A DNA stretch of 7,169 bases, from contig JAJXYA010000462.1 of NCBI GenBank assembly GCA_021780795.1, positions 1 to 7,169 of the forward strand. Reading direction: 5' to 3'. This stretch comes from Bacillota bacterium (GTDB taxonomy: Bacteria > Bacillota_A > Clostridia > Clostridiales > Clostridiaceae). The position numbers were made by a program, and so were the translations under genes. The notes below the pieces were generated by a model that was given only the letters and a program-made list of their open reading frames with translations, was not told where the DNA came from and ran no database searches. Below, piece after piece: positions 1-5,334 of this stretch. Within the stretch, counting starts at the first letter, position 1. Each line of letters starts with the position of its first letter.

Positions 1-138
1 GTAAAAGAAAAATTCAATGATACAAAAGATAGCTTTAGTAAAAGTAATAAAGATAGCAGTGATGAAAATGTATACCAATATACTGTAAAATTTGAGGAAG
101 AAAAAGAAGAAGAAAAAGAAGAAAAAGAAGAAAAATAA
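1..138 (+). CDS. C-terminal fragment of an unidentified protein with an acidic Glu/Lys-rich tail (5' end outside the window)
   Basis: Frame 1 is open from the window edge to a TAA at 136-138, giving 45 residues with no start inside the window. The visible part is hydrophilic: a Ser/Lys/Asp-rich stretch (residues 1-23), a short segment YQYTVKF (residues 25-31), then a run of only Glu and Lys (residues 32-45, EEEK/EEK units). No domain can be recognised. As I remember clostridial gene order, a small DUF4342-type membrane protein often precedes the CBS-domain regulator, so this could be the tail of such a protein, but nothing in the 45 residues proves it. A strong hairpin starts 45 bases after the stop, which fits the end of a transcription unit. 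The frame is credible because the stop is followed by non-coding sequence and the Ser/Asp/Lys composition is protein-like, but the evidence is thin. Confidence 0.55.
   Translation, partial: VKEKFNDTKDSFSKSNKDSSDENVYQYTVKFEEEKEEEKEEKEEK
94..135 (+). repeat. Purine-only GAA/AAA codon repeat encoding the E/K tail
   Basis: Fourteen consecutive codons are GAG, GAA or AAA, arranged as EEEK, EEEK, EEK, EEK before the stop. On the DNA level this is a 42-base pure-purine tract with an imperfect 9- to 12-base period, a typical substrate for replication slippage. Changes in multiples of three would only lengthen or shorten the tail. Confidence 0.8.
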
Positions 139-183
139 TGACTTCATTCTTGAATTTTGGATTTTTAGAACTGGTACCAATTT

Positions 184-242
184 GATTTTTCCTTTTATAA
201 AGCCAGCAACTAACACTTGCTGGCTTTATAAAAGGAAAAATC
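184..242 (+). terminator. Long perfect hairpin, probable terminator of the upstream gene
   Basis: Positions 184-209 and 217-242 are exact reverse complements (26 bp) around a 7-base loop (CTAACAC, 210-216). The inner part, AAAGCCAGCAA paired with TTGCTGGCTTT, resembles a normal bidirectional intrinsic terminator core. The U-tract is poor on either strand: after GGCTTT comes ATAAAAGG, so only three U residues follow the G+C core. The location, 45 bases after the upstream stop and ahead of the regulator's promoter, fits transcription termination. mRNA 3'-end stabilisation or a remnant of a small palindromic element are alternatives. Confidence 0.6.
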
Positions 243-364
243 TAACTATGTTTAAAAGCTTATTTAAATATTGTTTGTGAAAGATTATTAATATTATATA
301 AAAATATGAATAATTTTTATGATATGTTCCAAAGATAATATTTAGAGAAAAATAGAGGAAAGCT

Positions 365-400
365 AAGAATAAAATATTAATATAGGAATATTTTATTCTT
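365..400. repeat. 14-bp perfect inverted repeat (hairpin) in the intergenic region
   Basis: The arm AAGAATAAAATATT (365-378) is repeated in reverse complement at 387-400, with an 8-base loop (379-386, AATATAGG). The stem is almost entirely A/T. On the plus strand the right arm ends in TTCTT followed by TT, so it could act as a weak terminator for a short transcript arising between 243 and 364, or as a second barrier before the regulator's promoter. No gene ends close to it. Confidence 0.55.
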
Positions 401-433
401 TTAAACAAAAAAGTGATTAAAAAATCCTACATT

Positions 434-445
434 TTATTGCAATAA
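434..445. promoter_or_regulatory. 12-bp palindrome TTATTGCAATAA, candidate operator
   Basis: TTATTGCAATAA is its own reverse complement and lies just upstream of the extended -10 of the regulator gene, between the -35 and -10 positions. The same half-site, TTGCAATA, recurs at 497-504, with its reverse complement TATTGCAA at 510-517. Repetition of one half-site around a promoter is what a dimeric DNA-binding protein's operator looks like. Which protein would bind is unknown. The CBS-domain regulator encoded downstream is the obvious candidate, but this motif does not clearly match the CcpN consensus I recall. Confidence 0.45.
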
Positions 446-447
446 CG

Positions 448-456
448 TGGTATAAT
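448..456 (+). promoter_or_regulatory. Extended -10 promoter (TGGTATAAT) of the ccpN-like gene
   Basis: TATAAT at 451-456 is a perfect housekeeping -10 and is preceded by TGG, giving the extended -10 form TGnTATAAT. There is no good -35 at the usual distance (TACATT at 428-433 is poor), as is common for extended -10 promoters. Transcription would begin near 463, giving a leader of about 100 bases before the GTG at 563. Confidence 0.65.
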
Positions 457-462
457 GTTACA

Positions 463-537
463 CATGGTATGTAGAATTTTAGTTAAATAGTAATTTTTGC
501 AATAATTTGTATTGCAAAACTGCATATATATACCATG
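463..537 (+). promoter_or_regulatory. Nested inverted repeats at the predicted 5' end of the ccpN-like mRNA
   Basis: An outer pair, CATGGTATGTA (463-473) with TATATACCATG (527-537), gives 11 base pairs including one G.U. An inner pair, TTTTGCAATA (495-504) with TATTGCAAAA (510-519), is 10 perfect base pairs around a 5-base loop. The outer arm begins at the predicted transcription start, so the leader RNA could fold into a closed structure and leave only about 25 bases before the start codon. The same symmetry could instead be a DNA operator: TGGTAT occurs at 448-453 and 465-470, and inverted at 530-535. The sequence alone does not decide between RNA and DNA roles. Confidence 0.45.
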
Positions 538-562
538 AATAACAAGTTAAAATAGAAAGAGG

Positions 563-1204
563 GTGGAAAAAATAAAATTAACACCGAGACAAGAAGAGAT
601 AATAAGATTAGTTAAAGAAAATCCACCTATTACAAGTGAACGACTAGCAAATAAGTTAGGCGTCACAAGGGCTGCACTAAGACCAGATTTGGCAATATTA
701 ACAATGACGGGCATTTTAGAAGCAAGACCCAAGGTTGGATATATCTATTCAAAGAAACCCTCTTACAGTTTAGTTTATGACTATATAAGAAATATTAAGG
801 TTAATGACATAATGTCTAAACCTGTAATGGCAACAGAAGAGACCATGGTTTACGATGCTATAGTACACTTGTTTTTAAATGATGTAGGTACTTTATTTAT
901 ACATAATAATGGAAGTTTAGTGGGAGCTGTGTCTAGAAAAGACTTTCTTAAAATGGCTATGGGTGGCACAGATATGCACAAAGTGCCTGTAGGTATAATA
1001 ATGACTAGAATGCCAAACATAGTGCTTGTTGAAAGAGAAGATAGTGTATATTTAGCTGCACAAAGAATTATTGAACATGAAGTAGACAGTCTGCCTGTAG
1101 TAGAAAGAAAATTTGAAAATGGAAAAGAAACATTTCAAATTGTAGGTAAAATATCTAAAACTAATATCACAAGGTTATTTGTGAAAATGGGTGAGAATGG
1201 CTAA
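563..1204 (+). CDS. ccpN: CcpN/YqzB-type transcriptional repressor (winged HTH plus two CBS domains)
   Basis: The 213-residue product matches the CcpN family in length and in motifs I recognise. Residues 7-61 form an N-terminal helix-turn-helix with the hallmark LRPDLAILTM (39-48) and RPKVGY (55-60). CBS domain 1 is at about 80-133, with DVGTLF at 107-112 and SRKD at 124-127. CBS domain 2 is at about 144-206, with IMTRMPNI at 146-153. In Bacillus subtilis CcpN represses gluconeogenic genes (gapB, pckA) and senses adenine nucleotides through its CBS pair. Its position 98 bases upstream of ppdK suggests that it regulates this gene. GTG at 563 is the first possible start, because an in-frame TAA lies at 548-550, and it aligns with the B. 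subtilis N-terminus as I recall it. However, the Shine-Dalgarno-like GAGG (559-562) touches the GTG directly. An ATA at 572 would be better spaced, so the true start is uncertain by three codons. Confidence 0.9.
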   Translation: MEKIKLTPRQEEIIRLVKENPPITSERLANKLGVTRAALRPDLAILTMTGILEARPKVGYIYSKKPSYSLVYDYIRNIKVNDIMSKPVMATEETMVYDAIVHLFLNDVGTLFIHNNGSLVGAVSRKDFLKMAMGGTDMHKVPVGIIMTRMPNIVLVEREDSVYLAAQRIIEHEVDSLPVVERKFENGKETFQIVGKISKTNITRLFVKMGENG

Positions 1205-1225
1205 AAAACTAAAGTCAGTGAAGAT

Positions 1226-1262
1226 GGGTAGAGATTGTCCCAGGTGGGACCTTTTTATACCC
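1226..1262 (+). terminator. Hairpin with T-run between ccpN and ppdK (terminator or attenuator)
   Basis: GTCCC (1237-1241) pairs with GGGAC (1246-1250) across the loop AGGT, and CTTTTT follows (1251-1256). An outer pair, GGGTA (1226-1230) with TACCC (1258-1262), can enclose it. The G+C-rich core followed by five T residues is the layout of a short intrinsic terminator, starting about 20 bases after the ccpN stop. With a five-pair stem it is probably leaky, so it may attenuate rather than block read-through into ppdK. Confidence 0.5.
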
Positions 1263-1264
1263 GT

Positions 1265-1277
1265 TATCATATATAAT
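1265..1277 (+). promoter_or_regulatory. Putative ppdK -10 box overlapped by a CcpN-like motif
   Basis: TATAAT at 1272-1277 is a perfect -10 but has no recognisable -35 at 16-18 bases, as expected for an activated or weak promoter. TATCATATATA at 1265-1275 agrees at 10 of 11 positions with the CcpN consensus TRTGHYATAYW as I remember it; the mismatch is C for G at position 4. Overlap with the -10 would suit repression. The motif is A+T-rich and chance matches are frequent in this genome, so this is a candidate only. Transcripts from here would have a leader of about 20 bases. Confidence 0.35.
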
Positions 1278-1286
1278 TTAGAATCG

Positions 1287-1302
1287 AAGGGGTTGTATAC
1301 AA
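1287..1302 (+). promoter_or_regulatory. ppdK ribosome binding site followed by palindrome TTGTATACAA
   Basis: AAGGGG at 1287-1292 is a serviceable Shine-Dalgarno, 10 bases from the ATG at 1303. The whole spacer (1293-1302) is the perfect 10-bp palindrome TTGTATACAA, directly adjoining the start codon. It could be a chance A+T-rich palindrome or a binding site. Confidence 0.55.
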
Positions 1303-3939
1303 ATGGAAAACAAAAAGTATGTTTACCTTTTTAGCGAAGGTAATCTTTCAATGAAAAATCTTCTAGGCGGAAAAGGTGCAAACCTTGCAGATATGACGAG
1401 CCTTGGAATTCCAGTACCACAGGGATTCACAGTTACTACTGAAGCTTGTAATAAATACTATGAAGATGGTCAATTAATCGCATCTGAAATTGTTGCTGAA
1501 ATTCATGCTAAAATGACTGAACTTGAAAACATTACAGGAAAGAAATTTGGAAGTTTAGAAAATCCATTACTTGTATCAGTTAGATCTGGAGCAAGAGCTT
1601 CAATGCCTGGTATGATGGATACGATTTTAAATCTTGGATTAAATGATGATACAGTAGAAGTTATGGCAAAACTAACAAATAACCCAAGATTTGCTTATGA
1701 CTCTTACAGAAGATTTATCCAAATGTTTGCTGACGTTGTTATGGACGTTGAAAAAAGAAACTTTGAAAACATAATGGATAAAATGAAAGAAGAAAAAGGC
1801 GTTAAATTCGATACAGAATTAGATGCTAATGACTTAAAAGAATTAGTTAAACAATTTAAAGAATTCTATAAAAAAGATAAAGGCGAAGAATTCCCAAGTG
1901 ATCCAACAAGTCAATTAATCGAGTCTATTACAGCAGTATTTAGATCATGGGATAATCCAAGAGCTAACGTATATAGAAGATTAAATGATATTCCAGGAGA
2001 TTGGGGAACAGCAGTAAACGTTCAAGAAATGGTATTTGGTAACAAAGGAGAAACATCTGGAACAGGTGTTGCTTTCTCAAGAAACCCATCTACTGGTGAA
2101 AAAGGAATATATGCTGAATACTTAATGAATGCACAAGGTGAAGACGTTGTTGCAGGAATAAGAACACCACAAGATATATCTCAACTTGAAAAAGATATGC
2201 CAGAAGTATATAACCAATTTATGAACATAGTTAACACTCTTGAAAAGCACTACAAAGATATGCAAGACATGGAGTTCACAATTGAAGATGGAAAATTATA
2301 CTTCTTACAAACAAGAAACGGTAAGAGAACTGCACAAGCTGCATTAAAAATTGCTGTTGAGTTAGTTGAAGAAGGAATGTTAAGTAAAGAAGAAGCTATG
2401 ATGAAGGTTGATCCAAAACAACTTGATACATTACTTCACCCTAACTTTGATACAGTAGATTTAAAGAACTCTACAGTAATAGCTAAAGGTTTACCAGCAT
2501 CTCCTGGAGCTGCTTGTGGAAAAGTTTACTTTACTGCTGAAGATGCAAAAGCTAAACATGCAGCTGGAGAAAAAGTTGTTCTTGTAAGACTTGAAACTTC
2601 ACCAGAAGATATTGAAGGTATGGTTGCTGCAGAAGGTATATTAACAGTAAGAGGAGGAATGACTTCTCATGCTGCTGTTGTTGCAAGAGGAATGGGAACT
2701 TGTTGCGTTGCTGGTTGTGGAGAATTAAAAGTTAATGAAGAAGCTAGAACTTTCCAAATTGGAGAAACTGTATATCACGAAGGTGACTTTATATCAATAG
2801 ATGGAAGTACAGGAAACGTTTATGCAGGACAAATCAAAACAGTTGAACCTGAAATAAGTGGATACTTTGGAACATTTATGGGTTGGGCTGATGAAATAAG
2901 AAGCCTAAAAGTTAGAACTAATGCTGATACTCCAAGAGATACTGCACAAGCAGTTAAATATGGTGCAGAAGGAATAGGATTATGCAGAACTGAGCATATG
3001 TTCTTTGATACTGATAGAATAGCAGCTATAAGAGAAATGATCGTTGCTAAAGACGAACCTTCAAGAAGAGTAGCATTAGAAAAATTATTACCAATGCAAA
3101 GAAAAGACTTTATAGGAATCTATGAAGAACTTGCAGAAAGACCAGCTACAATCAGATTCTTAGATCCACCACTACATGAATTCTTACCACATGCTGATGA
3201 AGATATAAAAGAATTAGCAAGTGATATGGGAATAACTTTTGAAGAGCTAAAAGCTACTGTTGAATCATTACATGAGTTTAACCCAATGATGGGACACAGA
3301 GGATGTAGACTTGCAGTATCATATCCAGAAATAGCTGAAATGCAAACTAGAGCGGTTATTGAAGCTGCTATAGATGTCAAGACTAGAAAAGGATATAATA
3401 TTGTTCCAGAAATAATGATTCCTTTAGTTGGAGAAGTTAAAGAATTAAAATATGTTAAAGATATAGTAGTAAGAATTGCAGATCAAATCATAGCTGAAAA
3501 AGGTATTGATTTAAAATACATGGTTGGTACAATGATTGAAATACCAAGAGCAGCACTTACAGCTGATTTAATAGCAAAAGAAGCAGAATTCTTCTCATTT
3601 GGAACAAATGATTTAACACAAATGACTTTTGGATTCTCAAGAGATGATGCTGGAAACTTCTTAAAAGATTACTATGAAAAGAAAGTTTACGAATTTGATC
3701 CATTCCAAAAATTAGATCAAACAGGAGTAGGCAAGCTTGTTAAAATGGCTGCTGAACTTGGAAGATCAACTAGACCAGCTCTAAAACTTGGAATATGCGG
3801 AGAACACGGTGGAGATCCATCTTCTGTTGAATTCTGCCACAATGTAGGACTTGATTATGTATCATGTTCACCATTCAGAGTTCCAGTTGCAAGACTTGCA
3901 GCTGCTCAAGCAGAAGTAAATAATCCAAGAAAAAAATAG
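1303..3939 (+). CDS. ppdK: Pyruvate, phosphate dikinase
   Basis: This cytosolic enzyme interconverts pyruvate + ATP + Pi and PEP + AMP + PPi. The 878 residues cover the full family length; the well-studied Clostridium symbiosum enzyme is about 874. Domains in order: an N-terminal ATP-grasp domain (about 1-345) with GGKGANLADM near residue 22, SVRSGAR near 91 and QTRNGKRTA near 336; a swivelling phosphohistidine domain (about 390-510) with TSHAAVVARG, in which H456 carries the phosphoryl group; and a C-terminal TIM-barrel PEP/pyruvate domain (about 530-875) with GTMIEIPRA, SFGTNDLTQM and CGEHGGDPSS, in which C832 is the catalytic Cys. R338, H456 and C832 each sit one residue after the C. symbiosum positions I recall, which supports the ATG start. 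T454, two residues before H456, is the residue that PDRP-type regulatory proteins phosphorylate. No PDRP gene is in the window. The gene follows the CcpN-type regulator and ends at a strong terminator. Confidence 0.98.
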   Translation: MENKKYVYLFSEGNLSMKNLLGGKGANLADMTSLGIPVPQGFTVTTEACNKYYEDGQLIASEIVAEIHAKMTELENITGKKFGSLENPLLVSVRSGARASMPGMMDTILNLGLNDDTVEVMAKLTNNPRFAYDSYRRFIQMFADVVMDVEKRNFENIMDKMKEEKGVKFDTELDANDLKELVKQFKEFYKKDKGEEFPSDPTSQLIESITAVFRSWDNPRANVYRRLNDIPGDWGTAVNVQEMVFGNKGETSGTGVAFSRNPSTGEKGIYAEYLMNAQGEDVVAGIRTPQDISQLEKDMPEVYNQFMNIVNTLEKHYKDMQDMEFTIEDGKLYFLQTRNGKRTAQAALKIAVELVEEGMLSKEEAMMKVDPKQLDTLLHPNFDTVDLKNSTVIAKGLPASPGAACGKVYFTAEDAKAKHAAGEKVVLVRLETSPEDIEGMVAAEGILTVRGGMTSHAAVVARGMGTCCVAGCGELKVNEEARTFQIGETVYHEGDFISIDGSTGNVYAGQIKTVEPEISGYFGTFMGWADEIRSLKVRTNADTPRDTAQAVKYGAEGIGLCRTEHMFFDTDRIAAIREMIVAKDEPSRRVALEKLLPMQRKDFIGIYEELAERPATIRFLDPPLHEFLPHADEDIKELASDMGITFEELKATVESLHEFNPMMGHRGCRLAVSYPEIAEMQTRAVIEAAIDVKTRKGYNIVPEIMIPLVGEVKELKYVKDIVVRIADQIIAEKGIDLKYMVGTMIEIPRAALTADLIAKEAEFFSFGTNDLTQMTFGFSRDDAGNFLKDYYEKKVYEFDPFQKLDQTGVGKLVKMAAELGRSTRPALKLGICGEHGGDPSSVEFCHNVGLDYVSCSPFRVPVARLAAAQAEVNNPRKK

Positions 3940-3970
3940 TATTTTCACGATGATTTAGTTAATTAATTTA

Positions 3971-4007
3971 AAATAAAAGCCGCTGCTTTGCAGTGGCTTT
4001 TTATTTT
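3971..4007 (+). terminator. Intrinsic terminator of ppdK, possibly bidirectional
   Basis: AAAAGCCGCTGC (3975-3986) pairs with GCAGTGGCTTTT (3990-4001) as a 12-bp stem with one G.T and a TTT loop, followed by TATTTT. An A-rich run precedes the stem (AAATAAAA), so the reverse strand also has a T-rich tail and the element could stop the convergent minus-strand gene too. It begins about 30 bases after the ppdK stop. Confidence 0.85.
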
Positions 4008-4036
4008 AAGTTATTTATAAATTTAAAAGGTTAGTA

Positions 4037-4080
4037 TAACTTAATTAGTATTAATTAAGTTATTTTAAAGTTATTTTAAA
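4037..4080 (-). repeat. A/T inverted repeat and 11-bp tandem duplication at the 3' end of the CotS-like gene
   Basis: TAACTTAATTA (4037-4047) and TAATTAAGTTA (4052-4062) form an 11-bp perfect inverted repeat around a 4-base loop and include the stop codon (TTA at 4060-4062 on the plus strand). Overlapping it, GTTATTTTAAA occurs twice in exact tandem (4059-4069 and 4070-4080). On the coding strand the two copies are read in different frames, giving KITLK and then the stop, so a duplication event may have set the present C-terminus. Confidence 0.6.
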
Positions 4081-5130
4081 TTTATTTTCAACATAGGATT
4101 TAAGTTTTTCAATAAAATCTAATTGATATTCATTCTTGTTAGTTGAGTTGTTTAGTAAATTAAAGAAGGCTTTTTTATTACATTTATTAATGTTACCATA
4201 ATAGTCTCTTGCTATTTTCCAATACCTTTGGGGAAAGGCTAAATAAACAAGAATATATTTATAATCATCCAAGCTTAACGGCAGGATTTTATCATATAAT
4301 TCTAAAAAACTTATAGCTAGCTCCAAATCCCATTTTGTATTGTCTCTTTTTAATAATCTCCTTAAACAGTAGGAAATATCATGGGCACAATAGTCATTTC
4401 GACATTTATCAAAATCAATTACCCAAATTTCATTATTAGTATCAAATATAATGTTTTTATTAACATAGTCAAGATGGCACAATGATTTTGTAAGGTTATT
4501 CAAGTTGATATCATAAGCAATATTTGCTGAATACCGTGCTAGCTTGCTACTTGAATCAAAATGTTCAAGATACAGCTTTGAAAATGCATCATTATATTTA
4601 TAAGCTAAATTGGAGAAATTAAGAAGGCTTTCATAGTGCTTATATATGGAAGTGCTTAACGTGCTGTAGTCCTCCTTTAGGGAACTACCACATATAGGTT
4701 TAAAGTTAATACTTACTTTATGCATACTTGCAAGATTAGTACTGCATGCGAGAATATGATCAATATTATCGTAGTCGCATTTAGTGCCATTAACCCAAGG
4801 GGTAAGTATAAATAACATATTATTATAGTTTACAAATCTGCTATTAGTGGCAGTTTTCAGTATACGAGGCACATGGATGTTATTTCTATATAACCATTCT
4901 ATGGCAGAATATACGAATAACAAATCCTTTACAGAATAATAAACTTTTTTCAAACAATAACATTCATCAAAGTATTGCACTTTATATACAGCTCTTTGTT
5001 TATCAGTATCTTTAAATTTAATTTGTGTGATATCAGCATTTGTTAAGTTATATTGAGGCAGAATGTATTTTTTTACATTTTCTTCAGATAATAAATTTAT
5101 GTTATTAAAATTTTTAGCCGTGGAGGGCAT
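4060..5130 (-). CDS. CotS-family spore coat protein (aminoglycoside phosphotransferase / kinase-like fold)
   Basis: This 356-residue protein has the layout of the CotS/CotI/YtaA spore coat group, which adopts the APH/choline kinase fold. CLKKV (59-63) gives a Lys in the beta-3 position. HLDYVNKN (219-226) retains the HxDxxxxN catalytic loop. VIDFD (237-241) gives the metal-binding Asp. FPQRYWKIARDYY (299-311) matches the characteristic C-terminal helix of the family. The kinase residues appear intact, so it may phosphorylate a coat or cell-surface substrate, which I cannot name. There is no signal peptide or membrane segment. Ten Cys residues (57, 59, 118, 129, 147, 218, 243, 248, 255, 317) are more than usual and might allow disulfide crosslinking in the coat. 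The ATG at 5130 is supported by AGGAGTG five bases upstream. It is transcribed against both neighbours as a single-gene unit, and is probably expressed only during sporulation. A general phosphotransferase is the alternative. Confidence 0.82.
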   Translation of the reverse strand: MPSTAKNFNNINLLSEENVKKYILPQYNLTNADITQIKFKDTDKQRAVYKVQYFDECYCLKKVYYSVKDLLFVYSAIEWLYRNNIHVPRILKTATNSRFVNYNNMLFILTPWVNGTKCDYDNIDHILACSTNLASMHKVSINFKPICGSSLKEDYSTLSTSIYKHYESLLNFSNLAYKYNDAFSKLYLEHFDSSSKLARYSANIAYDINLNNLTKSLCHLDYVNKNIIFDTNNEIWVIDFDKCRNDYCAHDISYCLRRLLKRDNTKWDLELAISFLELYDKILPLSLDDYKYILVYLAFPQRYWKIARDYYGNINKCNKKAFFNLLNNSTNKNEYQLDFIEKLKSYVENKFKITLK

Positions 5131-5135
5131 CTTAA

Positions 5136-5142
5136 CACTCCT
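5136..5142 (-). promoter_or_regulatory. Ribosome binding site of the CotS-like gene
   Basis: On the minus strand AGGAGTG lies five bases before the ATG at 5130 and fixes the start. No earlier in-frame start has a comparable site. Confidence 0.8.
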
Positions 5143-5163
5143 AAAAAATTATTACATTATTAG

Positions 5164-5200
5164 AATATTAATAAAATTTTAATATTATACATTTAATATT
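5164..5200 (-). promoter_or_regulatory. A/T-rich promoter region of the CotS-like gene with repeated TTAATATT
   Basis: On the minus strand TATAAT (5189 to 5184) is a possible -10, with no good -35. AATATTAA at 5164-5171 and TTAATATT at 5179-5186 form an 8-bp inverted repeat, and a further TTAATATT lies at 5193-5200. I looked for mother-cell promoter motifs (sigma-E, sigma-K) and found no convincing match, so the promoter class is undecided. Confidence 0.3.
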
Positions 5201-5334
5201 AAAAAAGGGAAATTAATTTAATTTGTAGAATACTAACTAAGGTATCTTGCATCTTGAAAAGAATAACAAACATAGTGACTAGATATTTTTTTTGAAAATG
5301 CCTAAATAAAAATAACAGAGGCAATCTTAAATTC

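Larger units (their letters stand above)
139..562. other. 424-bp intergenic region rich in inverted repeats, no convincing gene
   Basis: No open frame here has both a usable ribosome binding site and protein-like composition. A 60-codon minus-strand frame (408 to 226) starts at TTG without a nearby Shine-Dalgarno, runs through a perfect hairpin and is very rich in Phe, Ile, Tyr and Leu, as expected from A+T-rich DNA. From left to right the region holds a 26-bp hairpin (184-242), a featureless stretch (243-364), a 14-bp hairpin (365-400), a promoter with extended -10 (448-456) and palindromic elements (434-445, 463-537). The last group belongs to the downstream regulator gene. Confidence 0.6.

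Noticed and set aside
92..280. 62-codon plus-strand frame beginning with a poly-Lys run
   Set aside because: It is the shifted reading of the GAA/AAA repeat of the first gene and then runs through the 26-bp hairpin; frame 1 gives a more protein-like reading.
226..408. 60-codon minus-strand frame rich in Phe, Ile, Tyr and Leu
   Set aside because: It starts at TTG with no Shine-Dalgarno at proper distance, crosses a perfect hairpin (365-400), and its hydrophobic composition is what A+T-rich non-coding DNA gives by chance.
1242..1262. T-box-like string AGGTGGGACC before a T run
   Set aside because: It only partly resembles the T-box antiterminator motif, and there is no room between ccpN and ppdK for stem I with a specifier loop; ppdK is also not an expected T-box target.
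1197..1334. 45-codon frame overlapping the end of ccpN and the start of ppdK (begins MAKKLKSVKMG)
   Set aside because: No good ribosome site, it runs through the inter-gene hairpin and into ppdK in another frame. A leader peptide cannot be excluded, but nothing supports one.
3120..3380. 86-codon minus-strand frame inside ppdK
   Set aside because: Antisense shadow of a highly conserved coding region. The Ser-rich composition is the complement of ppdK codons, and there is no ribosome site.
5131..5230. Sigma-E or sigma-K type promoter for the CotS-like gene
   Set aside because: Only degenerate -10 matches were found on the minus strand (for example AATAATGTA at 5161-5153), with no matching -35 at the needed distance and a start that would fall on the ribosome site.
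5254..5297. Housekeeping promoters for dgt using TTGAAA at 5254-5259 or 5292-5297 as -35
   Set aside because: No acceptable -10 lies 16-18 bases downstream of either; the nearest candidates need spacers of 20 or 13 bases.
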